A stretch of DNA of 21,334 nt from Bacillota bacterium. Lineage in GTDB: Bacteria; Bacillota; Clostridia; Christensenellales; Aristaeellaceae. The first letter of the stretch is position 1, and each line of letters starts with the position of its first letter. A model generated the notes under the pieces. It searched no databases and was not told where the DNA came from. It saw only the letters and a program-made list of their open reading frames with translations. This document shows positions 1-9,816 of this stretch, piece by piece. The stretch covers positions 1 through 21,334 of the forward strand of contig WRGP01000244.1 of NCBI GenBank assembly GCA_009787135.1. The letters run 5' to 3'. A program made the translations under genes and the position numbers.

Positions 1-233
1 TTGGGCCCGCCGACCGCGCCCAGCAGCACGCTATCGGAGCGCATGCACGCGTCCACCGTAGACTGGGGCAGCGGCTCGCCGACCGCGTCAATGGCGGTGC
101 CGCCGGCCAGCGCCCGCTTGTACTCAAACGTATGGCCAAAGCGATTCCCCACACAATCCAGCACCCGCATTGACTCCGCTATGATCTCTGGGCCGATGCC
201 GTCGCCGCGGATCACGGCAATGCTATATTTCAT
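1..233 (-). CDS. leuB: 3-isopropylmalate dehydrogenase, N-terminal part (cut by window edge)
   Basis: Only the first 77 codons are inside the window; the gene continues past the left edge. The reading begins MKYSIAVIRGDGIGPEI, the nucleotide-fold start and GDGIGPE motif of the isocitrate/isopropylmalate dehydrogenase family. Further on it has the GGTAID and GAVGGP segments typical of LeuB. The enzyme oxidises and decarboxylates 3-isopropylmalate with NAD+, the third step of leucine synthesis. The ATG overlaps the leuD stop codon in an ATGA arrangement, and a GGAGG lies 7 bases upstream inside the end of leuD, so the two are translationally coupled. The dehydrogenase family is certain; choosing LeuB over isocitrate or tartrate dehydrogenase rests mainly on the neighbouring leuACD genes. 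Confidence 0.93.
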   Translation of the reverse strand, partial: MKYSIAVIRGDGIGPEIIAESMRVLDCVGNRFGHTFEYKRALAGGTAIDAVGEPLPQSTVDACMRSDSVLLGAVGGP

Positions 234-721
234 AGGATATCCTCCCGAATGGCATTGAGCAGCCCGCCCGCGTCAATAATGCGCCTGAGAAAAAGGGGAA
301 ACGGTTTCGTGGCATAGGTTTTGCCCGTGGTGTTGTTTTGGATGATCCCCTTTTCAAGATCCACGGCTACCTGATCCCCCGCGCTGATCCCCGCCGCCGC
401 CTCCGGGCACTCGATGATCGAAAGGCCCATGTTGATCGCGTTGCGGTAGAAGATGCGCGCGAACGTGCCGGCGATCACGCACGGCACGCCGCATGCCTTG
501 ATGGCCAGCGGCGCGTGCTCGCGCGAGGACCCGCAGCCGAAGTTGTTCCCCGCCACGATGATGTCGCCGGGCCGCACGCTGCCGGTAAACGAAGGGTCAA
601 TGTCCTCCATGCAGTGTTCGGCCAGTGCGCCGGGGTCAAAGGTGTTCAGGTAGCGCGCCGGGATGATCACATCCGTATCCACATTGTCACCGTATTTGAA
701 AGCCTTGCCTTCCGTAATCAT
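230..721 (-). CDS. leuD: 3-isopropylmalate dehydratase small subunit
   Basis: This 163-residue protein has the length of the short LeuD class found in archaea and Clostridia. It shows the swivelling-domain signature: NVDTDVIIPARYL near residue 14, FGCGSSREHAP near residue 61, then the GTFARIFYRNAINMG segment. With LeuC it isomerises 2-isopropylmalate to 3-isopropylmalate in the cytoplasm. GGAGG followed by 8 bases precedes the ATG and lies within the last codons of the upstream toroid-fold gene, whose stop ends one base before the leuD ATG. The leuB ATG overlaps the leuD stop. In most genomes leuD follows leuC directly; here another gene separates them. Confidence 0.96.
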   Translation of the reverse strand: MITEGKAFKYGDNVDTDVIIPARYLNTFDPGALAEHCMEDIDPSFTGSVRPGDIIVAGNNFGCGSSREHAPLAIKACGVPCVIAGTFARIFYRNAINMGLSIIECPEAAAGISAGDQVAVDLEKGIIQNNTTGKTYATKPFPLFLRRIIDAGGLLNAIREDIL

Positions 722-722
722 T

Positions 723-1577
723 CTATATACCTCCTAATGCCTTCAGCAGCTTTTCAACCCTTATGGTACAGTCCCGTTTACGATCCTCAGGCTTGCGCCA
801 TGAATCCGATAGCGGGAAGTAAACGCCATCCTTGGCCGGCGCGCCCAAATCCCATTCCCCATTTTCATCCCTGTGGCGTACAAGCCATTCTTTCGCAAAG
901 CCCAGTTTTCCGGACGCGCACGAGTATCCTGTGATCTGCTCCAAAGCCGCCAGATAAAAGCTTGTTTTCCTTGAAGCGAACGCGCCGGGCGGCTCCGCGA
1001 TTTTTGATGCATAAACATAGTAAATCCCGTCGGCGTTGCTGATGATGTGGCCGATAAACCAAGCTTCGGTTGTTTCGTCAAGCAACCCCTTCAAAAGGTT
1101 TACCATGTAGAATTGTGGCAGCCTGATCATCCGCTCGCCCGTATGAAGGATCGGGATGCGCTTTCTATACTCGGCGGCGTAGATAGCTTCATCAAAATTT
1201 TCATTTTGAAATGAAAGCGCGGTTATCTCCGCCCACATCCGCGCGACAGCAAGCGCAATCGGGTCATTCGGTACGAAAAGGCGTATCCATGCGGCCAGCA
1301 TATGCGCCTGGAAAGCGTCCCAGTTGAGTACCTTCTCCCTGCGATCAGGCGGTTGACGCCTGCCCAGCAGGCAATCGTTCATATACCCAAGCGCACGGTC
1401 AATCGGTTCGTCAGCCTTTGTCAGCCCAAGAATGTATAACCTTCTAAGAGCCTGTTCGGTGGTAATCGGCCGCGTTTTCGTGAACTGGCCAAGCGAGTGG
1501 AAATATCCCCAACTCCCATCCGCATGCTGGAGGTCGACGATTTGGCGAACCCATCTGTTATCATAAAAATCGGCCAT
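723..1577 (-). CDS. alpha/alpha-toroid (terpene cyclase/prenyltransferase-fold) protein of unknown function, inside the leu operon
   Basis: This 284-residue soluble protein has no signal peptide or membrane segment. Two QW-like motifs mark the toroid fold of terpene cyclases and prenyltransferase beta subunits: IVDLQHADGSWGYF near residues 14-27 and WLVRHRDENGEWDLG near residues 231-245. Between them lie helical segments rich in aromatic residues. No DXDD or other cyclase catalytic motif is visible, so an enzyme activity should not be assumed. I recall similar stand-alone proteins in Clostridia annotated as hypothetical or prenyltransferase-like. The second of two adjacent ATGs is chosen because GGAGG lies 5 bases before it; a longer start at 1616 would overlap leuC. 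The gene sits 13 bases after leuC and 1 base before leuD, so it is co-transcribed with both. One 60-base sample of it (1141-1200) has about 45% GC, against about 67% in a leuC sample (1921-1980). This suggests later insertion into the operon. Confidence 0.75.
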   Translation of the reverse strand: MADFYDNRWVRQIVDLQHADGSWGYFHSLGQFTKTRPITTEQALRRLYILGLTKADEPIDRALGYMNDCLLGRRQPPDRREKVLNWDAFQAHMLAAWIRLFVPNDPIALAVARMWAEITALSFQNENFDEAIYAAEYRKRIPILHTGERMIRLPQFYMVNLLKGLLDETTEAWFIGHIISNADGIYYVYASKIAEPPGAFASRKTSFYLAALEQITGYSCASGKLGFAKEWLVRHRDENGEWDLGAPAKDGVYFPLSDSWRKPEDRKRDCTIRVEKLLKALGGI

Positions 1578-1590
1578 CATTCCCTCCGAG

Positions 1591-2853
1591 CTACGACAGT
1601 TCCCCCGGCACCCCAACGCGCCCCAGCACCGCGCTGGCCGCCGCGACCGCCGGCCCCGCCAGGATGATCTCGCTTGTCAAATGGCCCATGCGGCCGACGA
1701 AATTGCGGTTCGTGGTGGAAACGCAGCGCTCGCCCTCGGCCAGAATGCCCATGTGGCCGCCCATGCAAGGGCCGCAGGTGGGCGTGGAGATGGCACAGCC
1801 CGCGTCCAGGAAGACGGTGAACAGGCCCTCGTCCATGGCCTGCCGGTACACCGCCTGCGTCGCGGGGACGATGATGCAGCGCACGCCCTTTTTGACCCTG
1901 CGGCCGCGCAGCACCCCGGCGGCGGCGCGCATGTCCTCAATGCGGCCGTTCGTGCACGAGCCGATCACGACCTGGTCAATGGCGCGGTCGTCCGCCTCCG
2001 CCGCGGGGACCACGTTCGCAGGCAGATGCGGGAGCGCCACCACGGGCTGGATCGTGGACAGGTCAATCTCATAGACCGCGTCGTATTCAGCGTCCGCATC
2101 CGCCGTGTACACCTCATAGGGCTTTGCGCGGCGGTCTTTCAAATACGCGCGCGTAACGTCGTCCACTTCAAAAATACCGTTTTTGCCGCCCGCCTCAATC
2201 GCCATGTTCGCCATGCAAAGCCTGTCTTCCACCGTAAGGTTTTGCAGCCCCTCGCCCGTGAACTCCATGGACTTATACAGCGCGCCGTCCACGCCGATTT
2301 GCCCGATGATGGATAGGATCACGTCCTTGCCGCCCACCCATTTGGCCGGCTTGCCCGTCAGATGGAACTTGATCGCGGGCGGCACCTTAAACCACAGCTT
2401 GCCGCTGGCCATGCCGCACGCCATGTCCGTAGACCCCACGCCCGTGGAAAACGCGCCCAGCGCGCCATACGTGCAGGTATGGCTGTCCGCGCCGATCACG
2501 ACCTCGCCCGGCCCGACCATGCCCCGCTCCGGCAGCAGCGCGTGCTCCACGCCCATTTCGCCCACGTCGAAAAAGTGCGCGATCGCGTGCTTCCCCGCAA
2601 ACCCCCGGCACTGCTTGCAAAGCTGCGCGGACTCAATATCCTTATTGGGCATGAAGTGATCCATCACCAGCACGATTTTGCTGGGATCAAACACCTTCTC
2701 CAGCCCGGCCTTCTCAAGCTCGGTAATAGCGATCGGGGCCGTGATATCATTGCCCAAGACCAGATCCAGCTTCGCCTCGATTAACTCCCCGGCCTCTACA
2801 GCCGCAAGGCCCGCGTGCTTCGCCAAAATTTTCTGCGTCATTGTCATGCCCAT
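1591..2853 (-). CDS. leuC: 3-isopropylmalate dehydratase large subunit
   Basis: A 420-residue aconitase-family protein of the short LeuC class, which normally pairs with a LeuD of about 163 residues, as here. The GADSHTCTYGALGAF segment, the VIGSCTNGRIEDM segment and PTCGPCMGG provide the three cysteines expected to hold the 4Fe-4S cluster. Together with LeuD it catalyses the isomerase step of leucine synthesis. The first ATG is preceded by AAAGGAGG at 9 bases; a second ATG two codons later is further from that site. A shortened copy of the operon-junction repeat lies upstream, between leuA and leuC. The next gene begins 13 bases after the stop. Confidence 0.96.
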   Translation of the reverse strand: MGMTMTQKILAKHAGLAAVEAGELIEAKLDLVLGNDITAPIAITELEKAGLEKVFDPSKIVLVMDHFMPNKDIESAQLCKQCRGFAGKHAIAHFFDVGEMGVEHALLPERGMVGPGEVVIGADSHTCTYGALGAFSTGVGSTDMACGMASGKLWFKVPPAIKFHLTGKPAKWVGGKDVILSIIGQIGVDGALYKSMEFTGEGLQNLTVEDRLCMANMAIEAGGKNGIFEVDDVTRAYLKDRRAKPYEVYTADADAEYDAVYEIDLSTIQPVVALPHLPANVVPAAEADDRAIDQVVIGSCTNGRIEDMRAAAGVLRGRRVKKGVRCIIVPATQAVYRQAMDEGLFTVFLDAGCAISTPTCGPCMGGHMGILAEGERCVSTTNRNFVGRMGHLTSEIILAGPAVAAASAVLGRVGVPGELS

Positions 2854-2880
2854 GGATGAAAACCTCCTTTGTTGGGGGAG

Positions 2881-2921
2881 GGGACGCTAGGAGGCTCTGC
2901 CGCCTAGGTTGAAGAACCCCT
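2881..2921 (+). repeat. Intergenic palindromic repeat, copy D (shortened)
   Basis: The segment GGGACGCTAGGAGGCTCTGC and the following bases to AACCCCTC match the reverse complement of copy A. The internal part between the central palindrome and AGAACCCC is missing. The hairpin CTAGGCGGCAGAGCCTCCTAG-type arm pairs across 2887-2907. It fills nearly the whole leuA-leuC gap, next to the leuA stop. The orientation is opposite to copies A and B. Confidence 0.55.
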
Positions 2922-4424
2922 CTACTGCAGCAACTTATTGATCCCGTTCAAATACGCACGGATGCTGGCCTCAATGATGTCCACCGACAGCCCACGCCCC
3001 GTCACGGTTCTCCCGTCCAGCTCAAGCTTGACGCTCACGTCGCCCTGCGCGTCCTCGCCTTCGGACACGGCGTGGAGCGCGTAATCCTCGAGCTTTGGGG
3101 AGATGCCCACGAGGGAATCGATGGCCGAGAAGGCGGCCTCAATCTGGCCTACGCCGATCATGGACGTCTTTTTGATGCCATCGCTGTTCCTCAGCGCGAT
3201 GGTGGCGGTCGCGTCGATGGACGAGCCGCTGTTGACGACAAAGTTCTCCAGCGTGTACGTCTCCTCAATGGCGATGCGGTCGCCCATGACGAGCACCTCG
3301 ATATCCCGGTCCGAGACGGTCTTCTTGCGGTCCGCCAGGGCCTTGAACTTGGCGAACGCCTCGTCACGCTTTGCCGCGTCCAGGCTGATGCCGAGCAGCG
3401 TCAGACGATCCTCAAACGCGTGCCGGCCCGAATGCTTGCCCAGCACCATCTGGTTCTTGTTCAGGCCGATCGACTCCGGCGTCATAATTTCATACGTTTC
3501 AGGGTTGGCCAGCACGCCGTGCTGATGGATGCCCGCCTCATGCGCGAAGGCGTTGCCGCCGATGATCGCCTTATTGGGCGGGATGCGCTGGCCGATAATG
3601 CGGCTGAGCGTGTTGCAGGCGCGGTAGATCCGCGTGGTATCAATATGGGTAACGGCGTCATAGTACGCCCCGCGCGTCTTGATGGCCATGACGACCTCCT
3701 CCAGGGAGGCGTTGCCCGCGCGCTCGCCAATGCCGCCCAGCGTACACTCGAGTTGCGTGGCCCCGCCGCGCACGGCTGCCAGCGAGTTGGCGGTGCCAAG
3801 GCCCAAGTCGTTATGGCAGTGGGTGGAAAAGGCTACCCGGTCCGCCTGGTATACGGTGCCGGTCAGGTGGCGCATCAGGGCATACATTTCGTCCGGCGTG
3901 GTATAGCCCACGGTATCGGGCACGTTCAGCGTCGTCGCGCCCGCCTTGACCGCTTCGGAAAACACCTCCGTCAGAAACGCCCAGTCGCTGCGCGTGGCAT
4001 CCTCGGCGGAGAACTCAATATCCTCCACAAGCCCCTTGGCGAAACGTACCATGGTGCGCACCTTTTCGAGCACCTGATCCGGCGTCATTTTCAGCTTATA
4101 CTGCATATGGATGGGCGAGGTGGCCAAGAAGACATGGATGCGCGGATGCTTGGCCGGTTTCACCGCCTCCGCCGCGGCCTGGATATCCTTCTGCGTCAGC
4201 CGCGCGAGGCTGACGACCGCGGCGCTCTGCGCCGTCTCGGCAATGGCGCGCACAGACTCAAAATCACCCGGCGAGGAGATCGCGAACCCCGCCTCTATGA
4301 CATCCACCTTCAGGCGCTCAAGCTGCCGCGTGATCTCCAGTTTTTCCGCGAGGTTCATCGAACAGCCGGGCGATTGCTCGCCGTCGCGCAGGGTGGTGTC
4401 AAAGATTTTGATGGTGGTAGGCAT
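2922..4424 (-). CDS. leuA: 2-isopropylmalate synthase
   Basis: A 500-residue enzyme that condenses 2-oxoisovalerate with acetyl-CoA, the committed step to leucine. It has an N-terminal HMGL-like TIM barrel with DTTLRDGEQSPG at residues 9-20, the metal-binding pair His202/His204 in STHCHNDLG, and GGIGERAGN. GNAFAHEAGIHQHGV marks the linker region. A C-terminal LeuA dimerisation domain follows, which in this family binds leucine for feedback inhibition. The start is set at MPTTIKIF because AAGGAG lies 8 bases before that ATG; the open frame extends 12 codons further upstream without a good site. It follows ilvD across an intergenic repeat (copy A). Confidence 0.96.
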   Translation of the reverse strand: MPTTIKIFDTTLRDGEQSPGCSMNLAEKLEITRQLERLKVDVIEAGFAISSPGDFESVRAIAETAQSAAVVSLARLTQKDIQAAAEAVKPAKHPRIHVFLATSPIHMQYKLKMTPDQVLEKVRTMVRFAKGLVEDIEFSAEDATRSDWAFLTEVFSEAVKAGATTLNVPDTVGYTTPDEMYALMRHLTGTVYQADRVAFSTHCHNDLGLGTANSLAAVRGGATQLECTLGGIGERAGNASLEEVVMAIKTRGAYYDAVTHIDTTRIYRACNTLSRIIGQRIPPNKAIIGGNAFAHEAGIHQHGVLANPETYEIMTPESIGLNKNQMVLGKHSGRHAFEDRLTLLGISLDAAKRDEAFAKFKALADRKKTVSDRDIEVLVMGDRIAIEETYTLENFVVNSGSSIDATATIALRNSDGIKKTSMIGVGQIEAAFSAIDSLVGISPKLEDYALHAVSEGEDAQGDVSVKLELDGRTVTGRGLSVDIIEASIRAYLNGINKLLQ

Positions 4425-4466
4425 GGCACTTCTCTCCTTTATGGTTTTATCATTTATCAAACTCCT

Positions 4467-4550
4467 CCCGCCGTGAGGCGAAAAAAAGGGGTTCTCAGGG
4501 GAATCATCCCCTAAGCGGGGGTCAAGGGGGCGGAGCCCCCTTGCGTTCCC
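4467..4550 (+). repeat. Intergenic palindromic repeat, copy A
   Basis: About 84 bases filling the ilvD-leuA gap. It starts CCCGCCGTGAGGCG and ends with the palindrome AAGGGGGCGGAGCCCCCTT followed by GCGTTCCC. Copy B between ilvN and ilvC shares both ends and the core AAGCGGGGG. Read on the transcribed strand, the segment can form a GGGGGCTCCGCCCCC hairpin, then AGGGGATGATTCCCCT, then a run of seven T. It could therefore act as an RNA stability element or partial terminator inside the operon. Confidence 0.75.
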
Positions 4551-4559
4551 TTCCCGCGC

Positions 4560-6209
<1,650 letters not shown>

Positions 6210-6220
6210 GGTACGCTCCT

Positions 6221-7210
6221 TCACTTCTTCCAGCTCATCATCCTGCGCAGCTCCGCCCCCACCGTCTCTACCTCAGACGTCTGCTCGGCCCTGCGGCGGG
6301 CATTAAAGTACGGCCGTCCCGTCATGTTTTCCACGATCCACTCGCGGGCAAAGGTACCGTCCTGGATTTCCGTGAGGACCTTTTTCATCTCCTTGCGCGT
6401 CTCCTCGGTGATGATGCGGCGGCCGATTTTATAGTCGCCGTACTCGGCGGTGTCGGAAATGGAGTAGCGCATGTAGGAGAGGCCGCCCTGGTTGACGAGA
6501 TCAATGATCAGCTTCATCTCGTGCAGGCACTCAAAATACGCGCTCTCTGGCTGATAGCCGGCCTCCACAAGGGTTTCAAAGCCGGCCTTCATCAGCTCGC
6601 ACACGCCGCCGCACAGGACGGCCTGCTCGCCAAAGAGATCGGTCTCGGTCTCTTCTTGGAAGGTGGTTTCCAAGATGCCCGCGCGGCCGCCGCCAATGCC
6701 GTCGGCGTATGCCAGCGCCAGTTCCAGGGCCTTGCCCGTGGCGTTCTGGTAGACGGCCACCAGGTCCGGCACGCCGCGCCCCTCCGCAAACTGGCTGCGC
6801 ACCGTGTGGCCGGGGCCCTTGGGCGCGACCATCCATACGTCCACATCCTTGGGCGGGACAATCTGGCCAAAGTGGATGTTGAACCCATGGCTGAACACCA
6901 GCGAGTTGCCGGCCGCAAGGTTCGGCCCAATATGCTCCTTATACAGCGCGGCCTGCTTTTCATCGTTAACCAGGATCATGACGATGTCGGCGCGCCTCGC
7001 CGCCTCGGCGGAGGGGAACACCTCAAAACCCGCGGCCTGGGCCGTCTGCCAGGACTTGCTGCCATCATACAGGCCAATGATGACCCTGTGGCCGGAATCC
7101 TTCAGGTTCAGCGCGTGGGCGTGCCCCTGGCTGCCGTAGCCGATGATCGCGATCGTCTTCCCTTCCAGGGCCTTTGGGTTGCAATCCTTCGCGTAATACA
7201 TGGTTGCCAT
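6221..7210 (-). CDS. ilvC: Ketol-acid reductoisomerase (class I, NADP-type)
   Basis: A 329-residue enzyme, the usual length of class I KARI. The Rossmann motif GYGSQGHAHALNLKDSG is near residue 22, and the cofactor loop GLYDGSKSW carries the basic/Ser pattern of NADPH-using members. MVAPKGPGHTVR and the metal-binding helices with LETTFQEETETDLFGEQ follow. It converts 2-acetolactate and 2-aceto-2-hydroxybutyrate to the dihydroxy acids used by IlvD. GGAGG lies 9 bases before the ATG of MATMYYAKD. An ATG six codons upstream overlaps that ribosome site and is rejected. Repeat copy B separates it from ilvN. Confidence 0.96.
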   Translation of the reverse strand: MATMYYAKDCNPKALEGKTIAIIGYGSQGHAHALNLKDSGHRVIIGLYDGSKSWQTAQAAGFEVFPSAEAARRADIVMILVNDEKQAALYKEHIGPNLAAGNSLVFSHGFNIHFGQIVPPKDVDVWMVAPKGPGHTVRSQFAEGRGVPDLVAVYQNATGKALELALAYADGIGGGRAGILETTFQEETETDLFGEQAVLCGGVCELMKAGFETLVEAGYQPESAYFECLHEMKLIIDLVNQGGLSYMRYSISDTAEYGDYKIGRRIITEETRKEMKKVLTEIQDGTFAREWIVENMTGRPYFNARRRAEQTSEVETVGAELRRMMSWKK

Positions 7211-7244
7211 TGTGTTTTGCCTCCTCATGATTATGAATATTTTT

Positions 7245-7330
7245 CCCGCCGTGAGGCGATGAAGAAAGGATTCTGAAGGGGTCTTTCCCTTAAGCGGGGG
7301 GTCTAGGGGGCGGAACCCCCCGGCGTTTCC
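7245..7330 (+). repeat. Intergenic palindromic repeat, copy B (overlaps ilvN 3' end)
   Basis: It starts CCCGCCGTGAGGCG exactly as copy A. It continues through AAGCGGGGGG and the palindrome GGGGGCGGAACCCCC, and ends GGCGTTTCC. About 28 bases of it lie inside the ilvN frame and supply the last codons and the TAG stop. The rest fills the gap before the ilvC ribosome site. Confidence 0.75.
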
Positions 7331-7839
7331 AAAATTCCGTCAGCCCCCTGCTCCTGCACGCCTCTCTCGAGCCCCGAGATACCGGAGCGCACGGCCTGCA
7401 GGATGCCGAACGGGCGGACGATTTCAATGAACGCCTTGGTCTTGGTGCTGTCGCCCGTCAGCTCGATGATCATGTTGTCGGGCGATACGTCCACGATGTT
7501 GGCGCGGAAGATGTTCGTCAGGGAGATGACCGCCATGCGGTGCTCCGCCGTGGCCGCAACCTTGATCAGCACGTATTCGCGCGTGACCGAGTACCCGACG
7601 CTCAGTTCCCGGATCGAAATCACGTCGATGAGCTTCTCGAGCTGGTGCTTGATCTGCATGGCGGTGTTCTCGTCCGAGTGGAGGGCGATGGTCATGCGGG
7701 AGCGCGCGGGATCCTCCGTCTCCGCGACGGTCAGCGAATCAATGTTGAAGCCGCGGCGCGTAAACAGGCCCGATACACGGCTGAGGACGCCGGGGCGGTT
7801 TTCCACCAGCGCGGAAAAAACGTAGCGTTTGTTCGTCAT
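7303..7839 (-). CDS. ilvN: Acetolactate synthase small (regulatory) subunit
   Basis: A 178-residue protein that binds IlvB and makes it sensitive to branched-chain amino acids. The N-terminal ACT domain reads FSALVENRPGVLSRVSGLF, then RGFNIDSLTV, the usual valine-binding region. A second ferredoxin-like domain (about residues 80-160) covers YVLIKVAATAEHR to VRPFGILQAVRSG. GGAGG lies 6 bases before the ATG, in the 11-base gap after ilvB. The last codons (ETPGGSAP then TAG) are encoded by repeat copy B, so the native C-terminus was probably changed slightly by repeat insertion. Also known as ilvH in some naming schemes. Confidence 0.95.
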   Translation of the reverse strand: MTNKRYVFSALVENRPGVLSRVSGLFTRRGFNIDSLTVAETEDPARSRMTIALHSDENTAMQIKHQLEKLIDVISIRELSVGYSVTREYVLIKVAATAEHRMAVISLTNIFRANIVDVSPDNMIIELTGDSTKTKAFIEIVRPFGILQAVRSGISGLERGVQEQGADGILETPGGSAP

Positions 7840-7850
7840 CTCGCGCCTCC

Positions 7851-9518
7851 TTAGCTGTCGATCTGCGTGATCTGGTCGTTGTAGGACTTGCCGGGCGTGA
7901 CCATGGGCAGCACGTTCTCATCCTTGCTGATGCGCACCTCCACGACCACGGGCGCATGCAGCGCGATGGCCGCCGGGATCACCTCGGCCAGCTCGCTGCG
8001 CTTTGCCACCCGCATGCCCGCGATGCCAAAGGCGTCGGCCAGCTTGACATAGTCCGTCTTTCGGTGCGTGGTCGTCTGGCTGTAGCGCTGGCTGTAGAGC
8101 ACCTTCTGCCACTGGCGCACCATGCCGAGCACGCCGTTGTTCATGATGATGATCACAATGGGCAGCTGGTTGGTGGCCACGGTGACCAGCTCGTTCATGT
8201 TCATGTGAAAGCTCCCGTCGCCGGTGAAGAGCACCACCCGCCTGCCCGGAAAGGCCATTTGCGCGCCGATGGCCGCGCCCAGGCCGTAGCCCATCGTGCC
8301 CAGGCCGCCGGAGGTCAGAAGCTGGCGGCTGTACTTGAAGCGGTAGCGCTGCGCCACCCACATCTGGTGCTGGCCCACGTCCGTGGCAATGATGGCATCC
8401 TCCGGCACGCTGGCCTGCACGGTGTCAATGAGCGCCTGCGGCGTCAGCTTGCCCGGCACGGGCTTGGGCTCGGTGGCCTTCCACCGGGTGATCTGCGAGA
8501 GCCACTCCCCGCGGCGGATCACGGCGACGCGCTCGTTCAGCTCCGTGAGCACATGCTTGATATCCCCGCAGATGCTCATATGGGAGATGATGTTCTTGTT
8601 GATCTCGGCCTTGTCAATGTCCAAATGAATCACGCGCAGGTGCGGCGCGAATGTCTTGGCGTTCATGATCACGCGGTCGGAGAAGCGCGCCCCGCAGACG
8701 ATCAGCAGATCCGCGTGGCTGACAGCCGCCGCCGCTGTCCTTGAACCGTGCATGCCCAGCAGGCCGATGTACTGCCGCTTGCTGGCCGGGTATGCCCCCA
8801 GCCCCATGAGCGACAGGGATACGGGCGCGCCGGTGCGCGCGGCAAACCGGTACAGTTCCCCCGCCGCGCCCGCGCGGATCACGCCGCCCCCCGCGAAGAT
8901 CACGGGCCGCCTGGCGTCGTCGATCATGCGCACCGCGGTATCGATATCGCCGGCGGTTACCTGCTCCACAAACGGCTCGATGGGCGCCGGCTGTAGGGGC
9001 GTAAACTCGCAGGGCGCTTGCTGCACGTCCTTGAGCACGTCCACCAGCACAGGGCCCGGCCGGCCCGACGCGGCGATGCGAAACGCCCGGCGAATGGTGC
9101 CGGCCAACTCCTCGACCTTTCGCACGATGAAGTTATGCTTGGTAACGGGCATGGTCACGCCAAAGATGTCCACCTCTTGGAAGCTGTCCTTGCCCAAGAG
9201 CGCGCTCGACACGTTGCCCGTGATGGCGACCATGGGCACGGAATCCATATACGCCGTGGCAAGGCCGGTGACCAGGTTGGTCGCGCCGGGGCCCGAGGTC
9301 GCGATCACGACCCCTACCCTGCCGCTGGCGCGCGCGTATCCGTCCGCCGCGTGCGCCGCGCCCTGCTCGTGCGCCGTGAGGATATGGCGAATCCTGTCCG
9401 AATACTGATACAGCGCGTCGTATGTGTCAATGATCTGCCCGCCGGGGTACCCAAACACAGTGTCAACGCCCTGCTCGATCAGGCACTCGGCGATGATCTT
9501 CGCCCCTGTCAATTTCAT
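7851..9518 (-). CDS. ilvB: Acetolactate synthase large (catalytic) subunit
   Basis: A 555-residue thiamine-diphosphate enzyme making 2-acetolactate or 2-aceto-2-hydroxybutyrate from pyruvate. The N-terminal Pyr domain carries FGYPGGQI and the catalytic glutamate at about residue 51 in HEQGAAHAADGYAR. The central FAD-type domain and the C-terminal TPP motif GDGSF...NNG (about 433-462) are complete. The ATG of MKLTGAKI is chosen since GGAGGG lies 6 bases before it; the ATG two codons upstream touches the ribosome site. It is the first gene of the operon, directly after the T-box terminator. Confidence 0.97.
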   Translation of the reverse strand: MKLTGAKIIAECLIEQGVDTVFGYPGGQIIDTYDALYQYSDRIRHILTAHEQGAAHAADGYARASGRVGVVIATSGPGATNLVTGLATAYMDSVPMVAITGNVSSALLGKDSFQEVDIFGVTMPVTKHNFIVRKVEELAGTIRRAFRIAASGRPGPVLVDVLKDVQQAPCEFTPLQPAPIEPFVEQVTAGDIDTAVRMIDDARRPVIFAGGGVIRAGAAGELYRFAARTGAPVSLSLMGLGAYPASKRQYIGLLGMHGSRTAAAAVSHADLLIVCGARFSDRVIMNAKTFAPHLRVIHLDIDKAEINKNIISHMSICGDIKHVLTELNERVAVIRRGEWLSQITRWKATEPKPVPGKLTPQALIDTVQASVPEDAIIATDVGQHQMWVAQRYRFKYSRQLLTSGGLGTMGYGLGAAIGAQMAFPGRRVVLFTGDGSFHMNMNELVTVATNQLPIVIIIMNNGVLGMVRQWQKVLYSQRYSQTTTHRKTDYVKLADAFGIAGMRVAKRSELAEVIPAAIALHAPVVVEVRISKDENVLPMVTPGKSYNDQITQIDS

Positions 9519-9540
9519 TCGCATCCCTCCCTATAGACGG

Positions 9541-9810
9541 CTGTATGCAAAAACCTTCGTCTCTCTTGGTTGTAAAGAGACGAAGGTTACTTCGCGGTAC
9601 CACTCTTCTTGGCGCTGTGCGCCCACTCATCGGCATCCAACAATGCCTAATCCCGCTAACGGAGGATTCCGTCCCGCCTACTGACCCGGTTCAGCGGAAA
9701 GGCTCCAAGGAGAGCGGCCCATTTGTTTCGGCCGCCTCGCACCGACCGGCGGCTCTCTTGACGCAAACGCAACGGGCATTTACCTTGTCATCGCCACAAA
9801 ATATGAACTG
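9541..9810 (-). promoter_or_regulatory. T-box leader, leucine specifier (CTC), controlling ilv-leu operon
   Basis: The T-box sequence AGAGTGGTACCGCG is at 9593-9606, followed by a strong terminator. The start of stem I is visible: GGC-GATGAC-AAGG (9795-9783) pairs with CCTT-GGA-GCC (9710-9701), the GA/kink-turn of T-boxes. GCCC (9777-9774) pairs with GGGC (9720-9717). The internal loop left between these helices contains CTC at 9714-9712, one base before the lower helix, which is the expected specifier place. AGAGAG plus a GC-rich apical hairpin follow the family layout. Uncharged tRNA-Leu should stabilise the antiterminator and switch on ilvB onward. Confidence 0.92.
9547..9588 (-). terminator. 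T-box intrinsic terminator
   Basis: A perfect 13-bp stem, AACCTTCGTCTCT paired with AGAGACGAAGGTT, encloses an 11-base loop and is followed by a T-run on the minus strand. It lies between the T-box sequence and the ilvB ribosome site. In the tRNA-bound state its upstream arm would pair with the T-box instead. Confidence 0.93.
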
Positions 9811-9816
9811 TGGGTA

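Noticed and set aside
1577..1616. Longer start for the toroid gene overlapping leuC
   Set aside because: No ribosome site there; the internal ATG has GGAGG at proper distance and matches the visible domain start.
3072..4514. 480-residue open frame on the plus strand opposite leuA
   Set aside because: Same reason: antisense to a clear leuA, no ribosome site and no recognisable motif.
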